NCBI GenBank assembly: GCA_937928045.1
Contig: CALFWO010000026.1
Coordinates: forward strand, 36,971 to 100,970
DNA: 64,000 nucleotides
Reading direction: 5' to 3'
Origin: an uncultured Saprospiraceae bacterium
GTDB taxonomy: Bacteria > Bacteroidota > Bacteroidia > Chitinophagales > Saprospiraceae
Position 1 is the first letter of the stretch; every line of letters starts with the position of its first letter. A model generated the notes under the pieces. It was not told the origin of the DNA, made no database searches, and saw only the letters and a list, made by a program, of their open reading frames with translations. Shown piece after piece: positions 1-7,181 of the stretch. The position numbers and the translations under genes were made by a program.

Positions 1-423
1 GTTTTTCTGATTCGTGATCCCCAAGCCTTGATCAGTTCGTTTTGCAAAGTTATACCGAATCCAGATATGCAGGATATCGGATTGGCAATGGAAATGGAAT
101 TGTATCAAAACCTTTTGAAGCAAACTAATGACCATCCGATTGTTTTAGATTCTGGAGAAGTTCTGAAAAACCCTGAGGGAATATTAAAGGAATTATGTGA
201 ACGATTGGAAATTGATTGGGATAAAAATATGTTACATTGGCCGGCTGGAGCAAGGTCAGAAGATGGAGTATGGGCTAAATATTGGTACGCTAATGTGCAT
301 TCCAGCACTGGGTTTAAGAAACAACAGCAAATACCTAGATCAGTTCCTAACAATTGCCTTGATCTTTATTCGAAGGCGAAACCCATTTATGAATCACTAT
401 TTGAAGAAGCAATAAAAGCATAA
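1..423 (+). CDS. Sulfotransferase-family protein, C-terminal part (5' end outside window)
   Basis: The frame is open from the first base of the window, so the N-terminus, including the 5'-PSB P-loop expected of PAPS-dependent sulfotransferases, is missing. The visible part begins with FLIRDPQALISSF, which matches the 3'-phosphate-binding RDP motif of sulfotransferase folds. Further on are an acidic helix region (LKELCERLEIDW) and a WAKYWY segment typical of the C-terminal half of bacterial sulfotransferase-like proteins. The next gene, a class IV aminotransferase, starts one base after the stop, so the two are probably co-transcribed. The family is assigned from the RDP motif and general pattern; the substrate is unknown. 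Confidence 0.7.
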   Translation, partial: VFLIRDPQALISSFCKVIPNPDMQDIGLAMEMELYQNLLKQTNDHPIVLDSGEVLKNPEGILKELCERLEIDWDKNMLHWPAGARSEDGVWAKYWYANVHSSTGFKKQQQIPRSVPNNCLDLYSKAKPIYESLFEEAIKA

Positions 424-424
424 G

Positions 425-1333
425 ATGTTACAACAATTTGATCCAAGAAATAAAGAATTGAAACTGTATGTTAATGGAGAAATAGTCCATCGTGATCAGG
501 CTAAAATTTCGGTATTCGATTCCGTTGTGCAGGGCGGAGATGCAGTATGGGAAGGGCTCCGATTATATCCTGAAGGAATTATTTGGTTGGATCGTCATTT
601 GGACAGATTATTTGATTCTGCTCATGCTCTAGCATTCGAAAATGTTCCGACGAGAGAAAGTGTTCAAGATGCCTTGTGGGAGACTCTCGAAGTCAATAAT
701 ATGGATAAGGATGTTCATATCAGATTGACTTTGACTAGGGGAGAAAAGATTACTTCCGGAATGGATCCTAGATTGAATCAAATGGGCTGTGGACTAATCA
801 TTGTACCAGAATGGAAACCACCAGTTTACGATAATTCAAAGGGTATAAAAGTCATTACTTCAACCATTCGAAGAAATTCGCCTTTGTTTCTGGATAGTAA
901 AATCCATCACAACAATTTATTGAATAACATTCAAGCTAAAATTCAGTCGAATGTAGCAGGGGTTGATGCTGCACTTCAATTGGACAAAGACGGTTTTGCC
1001 GCCGAGTTAAACGGAACAAATATTTTTGCAGTTAAAGATGGTACCATTTATACACCATATGCGAAGGCATGTTTGCCAGGAATTACAAGAGGCTATGTTA
1101 TGGAATTGGCTCGCGCTAATAATATTAGGATGAAAGAAGACGACCTTTCGCTGACGACATTATACACCGCAGATGAGCTTTTTTGTACAGGCACGATGGG
1201 CGAGTTGACCCCAATAGTCGAGCTTGATGGTAGGAAGATAGGTAATGGGAAAAATTGGATGGTAACTCAGCTGAACGGGTACTTTGTCCAAGATCGATCA
1301 GAACATTGCGTAGACGCTAAAACTAGGGTTTAG
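425..1333 (+). CDS. Class IV (branched-chain-type) aminotransferase
   Basis: This is a fold-type IV PLP enzyme of 302 residues, the usual length for branched-chain amino acid aminotransferase, D-amino acid aminotransferase or aminodeoxychorismate lyase relatives. Visible landmarks are SVFDSVVQGGDAVWEGLRLY near residues 30-50, the lysine region KIHHNNLLNNIQAK (probable PLP Schiff-base Lys), AAELNGTNIFAV, CLPGITRG and FCTGTMGELTPI. The transaminase role and cytosolic location follow from the family. Which amino acid or keto acid it uses cannot be read from the sequence, so no symbol is given. It sits one base behind the sulfotransferase-like gene. Its last 11 bases overlap the 3' end of the convergent WG-repeat gene. 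Confidence 0.88.
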   Translation: MLQQFDPRNKELKLYVNGEIVHRDQAKISVFDSVVQGGDAVWEGLRLYPEGIIWLDRHLDRLFDSAHALAFENVPTRESVQDALWETLEVNNMDKDVHIRLTLTRGEKITSGMDPRLNQMGCGLIIVPEWKPPVYDNSKGIKVITSTIRRNSPLFLDSKIHHNNLLNNIQAKIQSNVAGVDAALQLDKDGFAAELNGTNIFAVKDGTIYTPYAKACLPGITRGYVMELARANNIRMKEDDLSLTTLYTADELFCTGTMGELTPIVELDGRKIGNGKNWMVTQLNGYFVQDRSEHCVDAKTRV

Positions 1334-2513
1334 GTTGTACCCGAGCCATTCCCTCGGAATAATCTCTGATATCAATAAAAGCTGGTGGAATTGCCAAATC
1401 TCCATTTTTGTCAATCAATCCAATGCCAGATCTGAAGAATGCTCTGGCATATCCATCTTTGAAATCCCAAACCAAGCCGAAATGGGCTGGAGTTATTTTT
1501 TCACCGTTTAAATCCATAAATCCCCAGAGCTCATTCTCTTGATATCCAGCTCGCCCCTCTGAAAAGCTATATACCAAGGAGTATTTTAAAGGAACTACGA
1601 TAGTACCATCGCTGTTAACAAATCCATGTTTTCCGTCTCTAGCCACCGCCCATCGGCCTTCACCCGCATACCATATTTGATCATATTTTTCATTGCCAAT
1701 AGGCTTTCCTTCCATATCAATGAGCCACATTTCTTTATCGATTCTAACTGGAGCAATGCCTTCATTAAAATCTTTCGTTTCATCAAAAATTAAATCTATA
1801 ATTGTTTGTTGTTGAGCATTTATGAAGCCATATTTGTTGGATTGTTTCACGCGAAACAATTGTTGGGAAGGGTAGGAGATCTTTTGAAATTCAGGAGAAA
1901 TAACGAAAGTACCGCTCGTATCGATCATTCCATAGCGCCCACCCATTTGCACTCTTGCTAGTCCTGATTCAAAATCCCATCCATTTTGGAATTGTGGCTT
2001 TATCAACTCTTTTCCCTGCATATCAATATATCCAACACCTCGATTGGTCCTGATTTTGGCCATACCATCAGCAAAATCTGATGCATCATCAAAGGCAAAT
2101 GGAATGATGGTCTTACCGGTGCGATCAATGAAACCCATTTTTCCCTCAAAATTCATAACTCTAGCTAGTCCTTCCGAAAAATTCCATGCTCCTTTATATT
2201 TAGGTTCGATTATTTCATTTCCCTTCAGATCTATAAATCCCCACTTGGCCCTGCTCCGAACCACTGCCATGCCATTTTTGAAGCTTCGTGCGTCGTCATA
2301 GGCGGCAGAAATGACCAAATCACCCTGTCGGTCTACAAATCCCCATTTATGCTTGGAGTCATGGTAATCTTCTTCAATGGGAGGAATGCTTTGATTTGCG
2401 GAGGTACGGTCTATAGTATTGCCGGTATCTGGTTTGCAAGAAAAACCAAACAGAATAACCAAGGCCAAAAGCGTACTATTGATAACTATGCGCAACTGAA
2501 TAAATTTTCTCAA
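1323..2513 (-). CDS. WG-repeat lipoprotein
   Basis: The 396-residue protein has a lipoprotein signal (hydrophobic stretch ending LFGFSC, Cys at about residue 26). The rest is a tandem array of about eight or nine WG repeats, with recurrent units such as WGFVDRQGDLVI, WGFIDLKGNEII and MGFIDRTGKTII alternating with F..G.A.V segments. WG-repeat proteins are widespread in Bacteroidota and have no established activity; a binding scaffold is the usual guess. The lipobox suggests envelope anchoring. A parS-like sequence lies inside the coding region, encoding residues of the LFRVKQ segment. Its 3' end overlaps the convergent aminotransferase gene by 11 bp. Confidence 0.88.
   Translation of the reverse strand: MRKFIQLRIVINSTLLALVILFGFSCKPDTGNTIDRTSANQSIPPIEEDYHDSKHKWGFVDRQGDLVISAAYDDARSFKNGMAVVRSRAKWGFIDLKGNEIIEPKYKGAWNFSEGLARVMNFEGKMGFIDRTGKTIIPFAFDDASDFADGMAKIRTNRGVGYIDMQGKELIKPQFQNGWDFESGLARVQMGGRYGMIDTSGTFVISPEFQKISYPSQQLFRVKQSNKYGFINAQQQTIIDLIFDETKDFNEGIAPVRIDKEMWLIDMEGKPIGNEKYDQIWYAGEGRWAVARDGKHGFVNSDGTIVVPLKYSLVYSFSEGRAGYQENELWGFMDLNGEKITPAHFGLVWDFKDGYARAFFRSGIGLIDKNGDLAIPPAFIDIRDYSEGMARVQPKP
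1843..1858. promoter_or_regulatory. Second parS-like ParB-binding site (one deviation from consensus)
   Basis: The sequence TGTTTCACGCGAAACA matches the bacterial parS consensus TGTTTCACGTGAAACA at 15 of 16 positions. The deviation is T to C in the central CACGTG. It lies inside the WG-repeat gene, where the minus-strand codons read L-F-R-V-K-Q. Its position 761 bp from a near-perfect site supports a functional pair, but the single site could be coincidental. Confidence 0.55.
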
Positions 2514-2801
2514 AAGTAAAGAATCTTAAGAACTGGCTTATCAATAGAGATATTCTTTTAAGGTAAAGGCCGAACGAATTAAAACTGCTTAGATTAAACA
2601 AAATGTTTCACGTGAAACTAATTGTTTTAAAAGAGTCTGGATTTGGTAGAATTTGGCTAAGAAAGCCCGGTGAATTAAAAACATTCCGTCTTTTTAGGCT
2701 CGAAGAGCAATATAATTCCAATATGCCTTAATTTTACTTTAAATTATCAACAAGTATAAAGTTCAAACAACCATCAGCCCCATTTTAGACACTTTTAATT
2801 A
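2514..2801. other. Intergenic region between divergent genes, carrying parS
   Basis: This 288-bp gene-free stretch separates the divergent WG-repeat lipoprotein and a secreted-protein gene. It must carry both promoters, but I see no clear TAnnTTTG element on either strand. Its notable content is the palindromic parS-like site annotated separately. The rest is AT-rich without other obvious repeats. Confidence 0.6.
2604..2619. promoter_or_regulatory. parS: parS centromere-like site (ParB binding)
   Basis: TGTTTCACGTGAAACT contains the complete 14-bp palindrome GTTTCACGTGAAAC and differs from the canonical 16-bp parS only in the last base. ParB/Spo0J binds such sites and spreads to organise origin segregation in most bacteria. 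The site is in intergenic DNA, and a second near-match lies 761 bp to the left. No parA or parB is in the window, which is normal because parS sites are dispersed around oriC. Confidence 0.85.
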
Positions 2802-3377
2802 ATGCATAAACTACTTCTGTTTTTCTGTCTGCTTCATCCGTTCATTTCGGTGGCTCAAGATGATTGGATGACTTTTGATTCCGAAATCGGAAATTTCTCC
2901 ATTTTGGTTCCAGATTCTATGACTCAAACAACGAAGGACCTAGACTTGGCGATAGGAAAGCTTAAATATCAGATCTATCATTACCAAGGGCCAGATACTT
3001 CGGAAAATTGGTTGTATCAGGTTAGCTATGTGGATTATCCGGCAGGTACAGTACATTCGGACAGCATAGAATTTCTTGAAATGCTTTTTGATGAAAACGT
3101 AAAGTCCAGTACAAAATCTGTTTATGGCAAATTAGCATACCAGACCGATGATAACTATCAGAATTATCCAGGGCAAATATTCAAAGTGCATTTTGCGGAC
3201 AACCAAGCTGCAATCAAAACAAGATTGTACATGGTTGAAAACCGATTTTACACCATCTCAGTAACTGGGCCGCGAGGGTTGTCTTTGAATCCTAAAGTGG
3301 AGCAATTTTTAAATTCTTTCAATTTATTGGAGATTCCGGAAAGGGAAGGCAAAAAAAAGAAACGGAGAAAGTCCTGA
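2802..3377 (+). CDS. Secreted hypothetical protein, possible PsbP/DcrB-like fold
   Basis: The protein has 191 residues with a Sec signal peptide (hydrophobic residues 3-17, likely cleavage after SVAQ). The mature part begins FDSEIGNFSILVPDSM and ends with an FLNSFNLLE helix followed by a very basic tail (KKKKRRKS). A starting strand with F.I..P followed by a terminal F..SF helix resembles PsbP, Mog1 or DcrB-type domains, but this is a fold-level impression, not a family assignment. It is a single gene; a hairpin follows the stop. No function can be stated. Confidence 0.7.
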   Translation: MHKLLLFFCLLHPFISVAQDDWMTFDSEIGNFSILVPDSMTQTTKDLDLAIGKLKYQIYHYQGPDTSENWLYQVSYVDYPAGTVHSDSIEFLEMLFDENVKSSTKSVYGKLAYQTDDNYQNYPGQIFKVHFADNQAAIKTRLYMVENRFYTISVTGPRGLSLNPKVEQFLNSFNLLEIPEREGKKKKRRKS

Positions 3378-3399
3378 TTCACCTTTTCTAAAAGGTGAA
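3378..3399. terminator. Stem-loop between convergent genes
   Basis: A perfect 9-bp inverted repeat TTCACCTTT / AAAGGTGAA with a TCTA loop starts at the stop codon of the secreted-protein gene and precedes the end of the convergent small membrane gene. No T-run follows on either strand, so termination is inferred from position and stem quality. Confidence 0.5.
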
Positions 3400-3418
3400 A
3401 CAAGACTTCCTGTGTTTG

Positions 3419-3610
3419 CTATTTCATAGCTTTACCTTGATGTTTTTCTTTTCCAAAAAGTAGCTGCAGGATAAATCCTCCAATTACTATTGTTAGGGCT
3501 CCCAATAATACTGTTTTGACATCCTCATGCTCAGTTCCAAATAGGAAATAAACCAATGTTCCGGCTAAGAGAATCACTAAAATGTAAACAATTCGTTTCT
3601 TGTTATTCAT
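3419..3610 (-). CDS. Small two-helix membrane protein
   Basis: This is a predicted 63-residue protein starting MNNKKRIVYILV. Two hydrophobic helices (about residues 7-24 and 31-52) are separated by a short acidic loop (GTEHEDVK), and the tail is basic. The frame extends upstream to another ATG, but the MNNKKR start gives the normal positive-inside N-terminus directly before the first helix. No family is recognised. It stands alone, convergent with the preceding gene and divergent from the next. Confidence 0.55.
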   Translation of the reverse strand: MNNKKRIVYILVILLAGTLVYFLFGTEHEDVKTVLLGALTIVIGGFILQLLFGKEKHQGKAMK

Positions 3611-3775
3611 GATATTCTGGATTTGATGATTGAATATTTTATTCAATTTGAATATCATTTATCACTAAATCAATTGAATTAGAAATACTTATGGTAATTT
3701 ACTGTTATTAATAATATTCTCAATAATAGATATTATCGCTTAGTATTTGCAATATTCTGTAATATTGCTCATATT

Positions 3776-4381
3776 GTGTATGGGCCTGATTTAAAGGCTT
3801 TTACACCAAAAATGGAACGATTAATCAAACAAAAAGTTGACTGGGAACGGTCTCGACTTAATGGCAAAAATGTTGTCATTGAAGATTCCTTTTATAAGGA
3901 ATTGTGCGACCCTCGAAATAATTCAATGTCTGAATTGAATTACAACAATCTTATTCGGCTCATTGGTTATTACTCTTTTGGAAATGAAATAATTCAACTT
4001 TATAAATTAGATGAATTAAACGCCCTTCTAGAATCAATAGTTATTGATTCCAGACCAAGAATTTCGTCAAAAGAGGTGGAAATAGATTTGATGGCTACTA
4101 GCTTAAAAGATCTAAAATCAATTTTAAAGGGAGTTGAGTCGGTCTTAAATGATCCAAATCATAAGTCTATTTTACTAATTCCGCAAGATATCCTTTGTAA
4201 ATACATAAAAGTCCAAGGTGTTACCGGTATTTCTCAGCCCAAGCTAAGTAAGATGTTAACAGAAAACGCAGCATTTCATGCCAAAAACATCAAATCAAAT
4301 TATTCAACATTTAAGCTTTTAACTCAACACATTCGGAATTTCACAAATTTGCATCCAGGTAATCACCAAGAGGACTTGTAA
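3776..4381 (+). CDS. Hypothetical cytosolic protein
   Basis: A 201-residue frame begins at GTG; an ATG 36 bases further in (MERLIKQKVDW) would give 189 residues and is about equally likely. The protein is mostly helical by composition, with no signal peptide and no membrane segment. A C-terminal part (GVTGISQPKLSKMLTENAAFHAKN) looks faintly like a helix-turn-helix, but not enough to name it. It precedes coaD by about 120 bp on the same strand. The upstream DNA is very AT-rich. I do not recognise the family. Confidence 0.6.
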   Translation: MYGPDLKAFTPKMERLIKQKVDWERSRLNGKNVVIEDSFYKELCDPRNNSMSELNYNNLIRLIGYYSFGNEIIQLYKLDELNALLESIVIDSRPRISSKEVEIDLMATSLKDLKSILKGVESVLNDPNHKSILLIPQDILCKYIKVQGVTGISQPKLSKMLTENAAFHAKNIKSNYSTFKLLTQHIRNFTNLHPGNHQEDL

Positions 4382-4502
4382 CATTATTCAGTTAGTTTTT
4401 TACACCAGCTAGGCTATCTTCTCGCCCCTTTTGATATAAAAATTTACCGGTTTAAGTTGAAGTAACTCACAAGTTCTTATTTTGCAAACGTAATTGCTTA
4501 TT

Positions 4503-4961
4503 ATGAAAAGAAAGATCGTATTCCCTGGAAGTTTTGATCCTATTACCACTGGGCATGTAGACATTGTAAAGAGAGCATTGAGTTTTTTTGACGAGATCGT
4601 GTTGGCAATTGGTGTCAATAGTCAAAAAAAATACTTGTTTGAACTTGAGACCAGAAAAGGTTGGCTTAAAGACGTCTTCGCTGATGAACCTCGAATAACT
4701 GTAGATACTTACGAAGGGTTAACAGCCCATTATTGCAAAAAGATCGAATCACGCTTCTTGCTAAGAGGGTTAAGAAACTCCTCTGATTTTGATTACGAAA
4801 AAACAATTTCTCAACTTAATCACATTGTAGGAGAAGGCATTGAAACTGTCTTTTTGATTTCAGCACCTGAGTTTTCTCATATTTCTAGTACAATTGTTAG
4901 AGAGATTATTAAAGGGAATGGAGATGCTAGTGGATTAATACCAAAGGAGATTAAACTGTAA
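4503..4961 (+). CDS. coaD: Phosphopantetheine adenylyltransferase
   Basis: This enzyme catalyses the penultimate step of coenzyme A synthesis: ATP + 4'-phosphopantetheine to dephospho-CoA + PPi. The 152-residue length is typical. The nucleotidyltransferase signature is intact: FPGSFDPITTGHVDIV at the N-terminus (T.GH motif), LLRGLRNSSDFDYE in the middle, and SHISSTIVREI (ISSTxxR) near the end. The ATG giving MKRKIVFPGSF is preferred over a TTG nine bases upstream because the family starts a few residues before the GSFDP motif. It is cytosolic and apparently monocistronic. Confidence 0.96.
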   Translation: MKRKIVFPGSFDPITTGHVDIVKRALSFFDEIVLAIGVNSQKKYLFELETRKGWLKDVFADEPRITVDTYEGLTAHYCKKIESRFLLRGLRNSSDFDYEKTISQLNHIVGEGIETVFLISAPEFSHISSTIVREIIKGNGDASGLIPKEIKL

Positions 4962-5397
4962 TAATTACTGTTGAACATAGACTGTTCAGCTCACTTGGAC
5001 GAACCTGCGCTTGAAAAGTTGTTATCTATTTGATTAAGTTAATTTTGGGCCACGGCTCTGGGAAACCAATCACTCGTTGAATAATCCGAGCATTCTAATC
5101 TAAAATGTCTCAAGGTTGACAAGCCCCAAACATCAATTCTACAGCAAGAAACCAATCGTTCAACCCAAAGTTCAAAGAACCAGCGCTCAACCATGGTTCA
5201 ACCTGCCAATAAAATCACACGCGGACTAATACCCATCTTCGAGCAATGGTCAAATCTGCGCATTTTGATTGACAAACGGTTTAAGATCGCTGGTCGAAAG
5301 ACCAAATTACCATCAAAATTTTTCCCTTAAAAAATAGCCTTCATTCCAATTACAAAAGGTAATTTTGCGCATCTAAATAAATCAAATAAAATCAGTT
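4962..5397. other. Gene-free stretch with hairpins, possible leader or small RNA
   Basis: These 436 bases between coaD and the P5C dehydrogenase gene hold no convincing frame and look less AT-rich than other spacers here. Visible elements are a 6-bp stem TGAACA/TGTTCA just after coaD (4972-4988), two copies of GAAACCAATC (5062-5071 and 5148-5157), recurrent GTTCAA words around 5158-5210, and a GNRA-type hairpin TGGTCGAAAGACCA (5291-5304). These suggest a structured transcript, but no known RNA family was recognised. Confidence 0.35.
5360..5367 (+). promoter_or_regulatory. Candidate -7 element upstream of P5C dehydrogenase gene
   Basis: TAATTTTG matches the Bacteroidota housekeeping -7 consensus TAnnTTTG exactly and lies 30 bp before the start codon. 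A clear -33 TTG is not evident at the expected distance, so the call rests on the -7 element and position. Confidence 0.45.
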
Positions 5398-7023
5398 ATG
5401 GCAGATGCTTTTTTTGAAGTACCAGTTGCGGTGAATGAACCAGTGTTGAGTTATGCTCCTGGATCACCGGAGAAGGAATTGTTGGTAAGAACTTTGGCTA
5501 AAATGAAAAAGACTAAAGTTGATATTCCAATGTACATCGGTGGCAAGAAGGTAAGAACAAGTCAAAAAGTGAAGATGTATCCACCTCATGAAATTAAGCA
5601 TGAGTTAGGTACTTTTTCGAAAGGAAAGGCTAGTCATGTTTCGGATGCAATCAAAGCCGCTTTAAAAGCGAAGCCAGCATGGGAAGCAATGCCTTGGCAA
5701 GATAGAGCAGCTATTTTTCTGAAAGCTGCTGATTTGCTTTCTGGTCCTTACCGAGCTAAGATGAATGCGGCTACAATGTTGGCGCAATCTAAAAATGCCT
5801 ATCAAGCTGAGATCGATGCTGTGGCTGAAATGGCTGACTTTTTTAGATTCAATGCCCAGTATATGACGGAGATATACACTGAGCAACCTGAGTCGCCAGC
5901 AGGGATTTGGAACAGAATGGAATTTAGACCTTTGGAAGGTTTTGTTTTTGCAATTACACCTTTCAACTTTACGAGTATTGCAGCTAACCTAGCTGCTGCT
6001 CCTGCAATGTTGGGTAATGTTGTTGTTTGGAAGCCGGCCGAAACTCAAATTTATTCTGCGCAAGTAATTATGGAATTATTCCAGGAGGCAGGATTGCCTG
6101 ATGGAGTTATTAACTTAGTATATGTGGACGGGCCTGCAGCTGGTGAAGTTGTCTTTAAGCATCCTGATTTTGCTGGTTTGCATTTCACTGGTTCTACAGG
6201 TGTTTTCCAAAGATTATGGCAAACGATCGGTGAGAATATTTCCAGATATAAGACTTACCCAAGAATTGTAGGGGAGACAGGTGGAAAAGATTTTGTGGTG
6301 GCACACAGTTCAGCCAACCCAGATCAAGTAAGCACTGCATTGATCCGAGCGGCTTTTGAGTTCCAAGGACAGAAATGTTCAGCGGCCTCGAGAGCTTACA
6401 TTCCTAAAAACCTTTGGGGTAAGATTTCTAAAAACTTGGTTCGTGATGTTAATAGTATTAAAGTAGGTTCTCCTGAAGATTTTGGGAATTTTGTGAATGC
6501 CGTAATTGACGAACGTTCTTTTAATAAAATTACCAACTACATCACCAAAGCAAAAAAGTCGAAAAAGGCGAGCATACTTGTTGGTGGCGAATACTCGAAA
6601 AAAGAAGGATACTTTATTCAGCCTACGATTATTGTAGCGAAGGATCCTAAGTATACAACCATGTGTGAAGAGATATTTGGACCTGTTTTGACGATTTATG
6701 TTTACGATCCAAAGAAATATGAAAAGACTTTGAAATTGGTGGATGAAACTTCACCATATGCATTGACAGGGGCAATCTTCGCAAAGGATCGTGGAGCAAT
6801 ACTTACTGCTTCGAATATTCTTAAGCACGCCGCAGGAAACTTCTACATAAATGATAAGCCAACCGGTGCTGTTGTCGGTCAACAACCATTTGGAGGAGCT
6901 AGGGCTTCCGGAACGAATGATAAAGCGGGATCGGTATTGAATTTATATCGTTGGTTGTCTCCTAGGACAATTAAAGAATGTTTAGTCCCTCCAACGGACT
7001 ACAGATATCCTTTCTTAGGCTAA
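5398..7023 (+). CDS. pruA: L-glutamate gamma-semialdehyde (delta-1-pyrroline-5-carboxylate) dehydrogenase
   Basis: This is an NAD-dependent aldehyde dehydrogenase of 541 residues that oxidises glutamate semialdehyde/P5C to glutamate in proline catabolism. The length and layout fit the ALDH4A1-like monofunctional class rather than bifunctional PutA. Landmarks are FTGSTGVF (NAD-binding turn), GETGGKDFVV with the general-base Glu, catalytic Cys in FQGQKCSAASRAY, CEEIFGPV, and the C-terminal QPFGGARASGTNDKAG. The N-terminal extension before the first dehydrogenase motif is typical of this class. No proline dehydrogenase gene is nearby. A strong terminator follows, so the gene is probably transcribed alone. 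Confidence 0.94.
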   Translation: MADAFFEVPVAVNEPVLSYAPGSPEKELLVRTLAKMKKTKVDIPMYIGGKKVRTSQKVKMYPPHEIKHELGTFSKGKASHVSDAIKAALKAKPAWEAMPWQDRAAIFLKAADLLSGPYRAKMNAATMLAQSKNAYQAEIDAVAEMADFFRFNAQYMTEIYTEQPESPAGIWNRMEFRPLEGFVFAITPFNFTSIAANLAAAPAMLGNVVVWKPAETQIYSAQVIMELFQEAGLPDGVINLVYVDGPAAGEVVFKHPDFAGLHFTGSTGVFQRLWQTIGENISRYKTYPRIVGETGGKDFVVAHSSANPDQVSTALIRAAFEFQGQKCSAASRAYIPKNLWGKISKNLVRDVNSIKVGSPEDFGNFVNAVIDERSFNKITNYITKAKKSKKASILVGGEYSKKEGYFIQPTIIVAKDPKYTTMCEEIFGPVLTIYVYDPKKYEKTLKLVDETSPYALTGAIFAKDRGAILTASNILKHAAGNFYINDKPTGAVVGQQPFGGARASGTNDKAGSVLNLYRWLSPRTIKECLVPPTDYRYPFLG

Positions 7024-7053
7024 CAAAGTCGTTAAGGAAATCTTTATAAGAAG

Positions 7054-7091
7054 ACCCAAAGTGCCGTTTATTGGCGGTTTGGGTTTTTTTT
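7054..7091 (+). terminator. Rho-independent terminator after P5C dehydrogenase gene
   Basis: ACCCAAA pairs with TTTGGGT, with an inner GCC/GGC pair across a small mismatch, and an eight-T run follows. It begins about 30 bp after the stop. It is the clearest intrinsic terminator in the window. Confidence 0.85.
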
Positions 7092-7181
7092 ATGTTAAAA
7101 GGCATCCTTCACTCCTACTTCCGGCGTTATACTTCTAGTTTCACGACTATTAAATCCTAAAGCTTAAAACACCAACTTTAA

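Noticed and set aside
5203..5213. tRNA T-loop-like GGTTCAACC in the coaD-pruA spacer
   Set aside because: No acceptor, D or anticodon arms could be built around it.
7138..7145. parS-like half site (GTTTCACG) before the TonB receptor gene
   Set aside because: The second half is absent, so it is not a palindrome. A similar partial match near 18361 (TTTACGTGAAAA) was rejected for the same reason.
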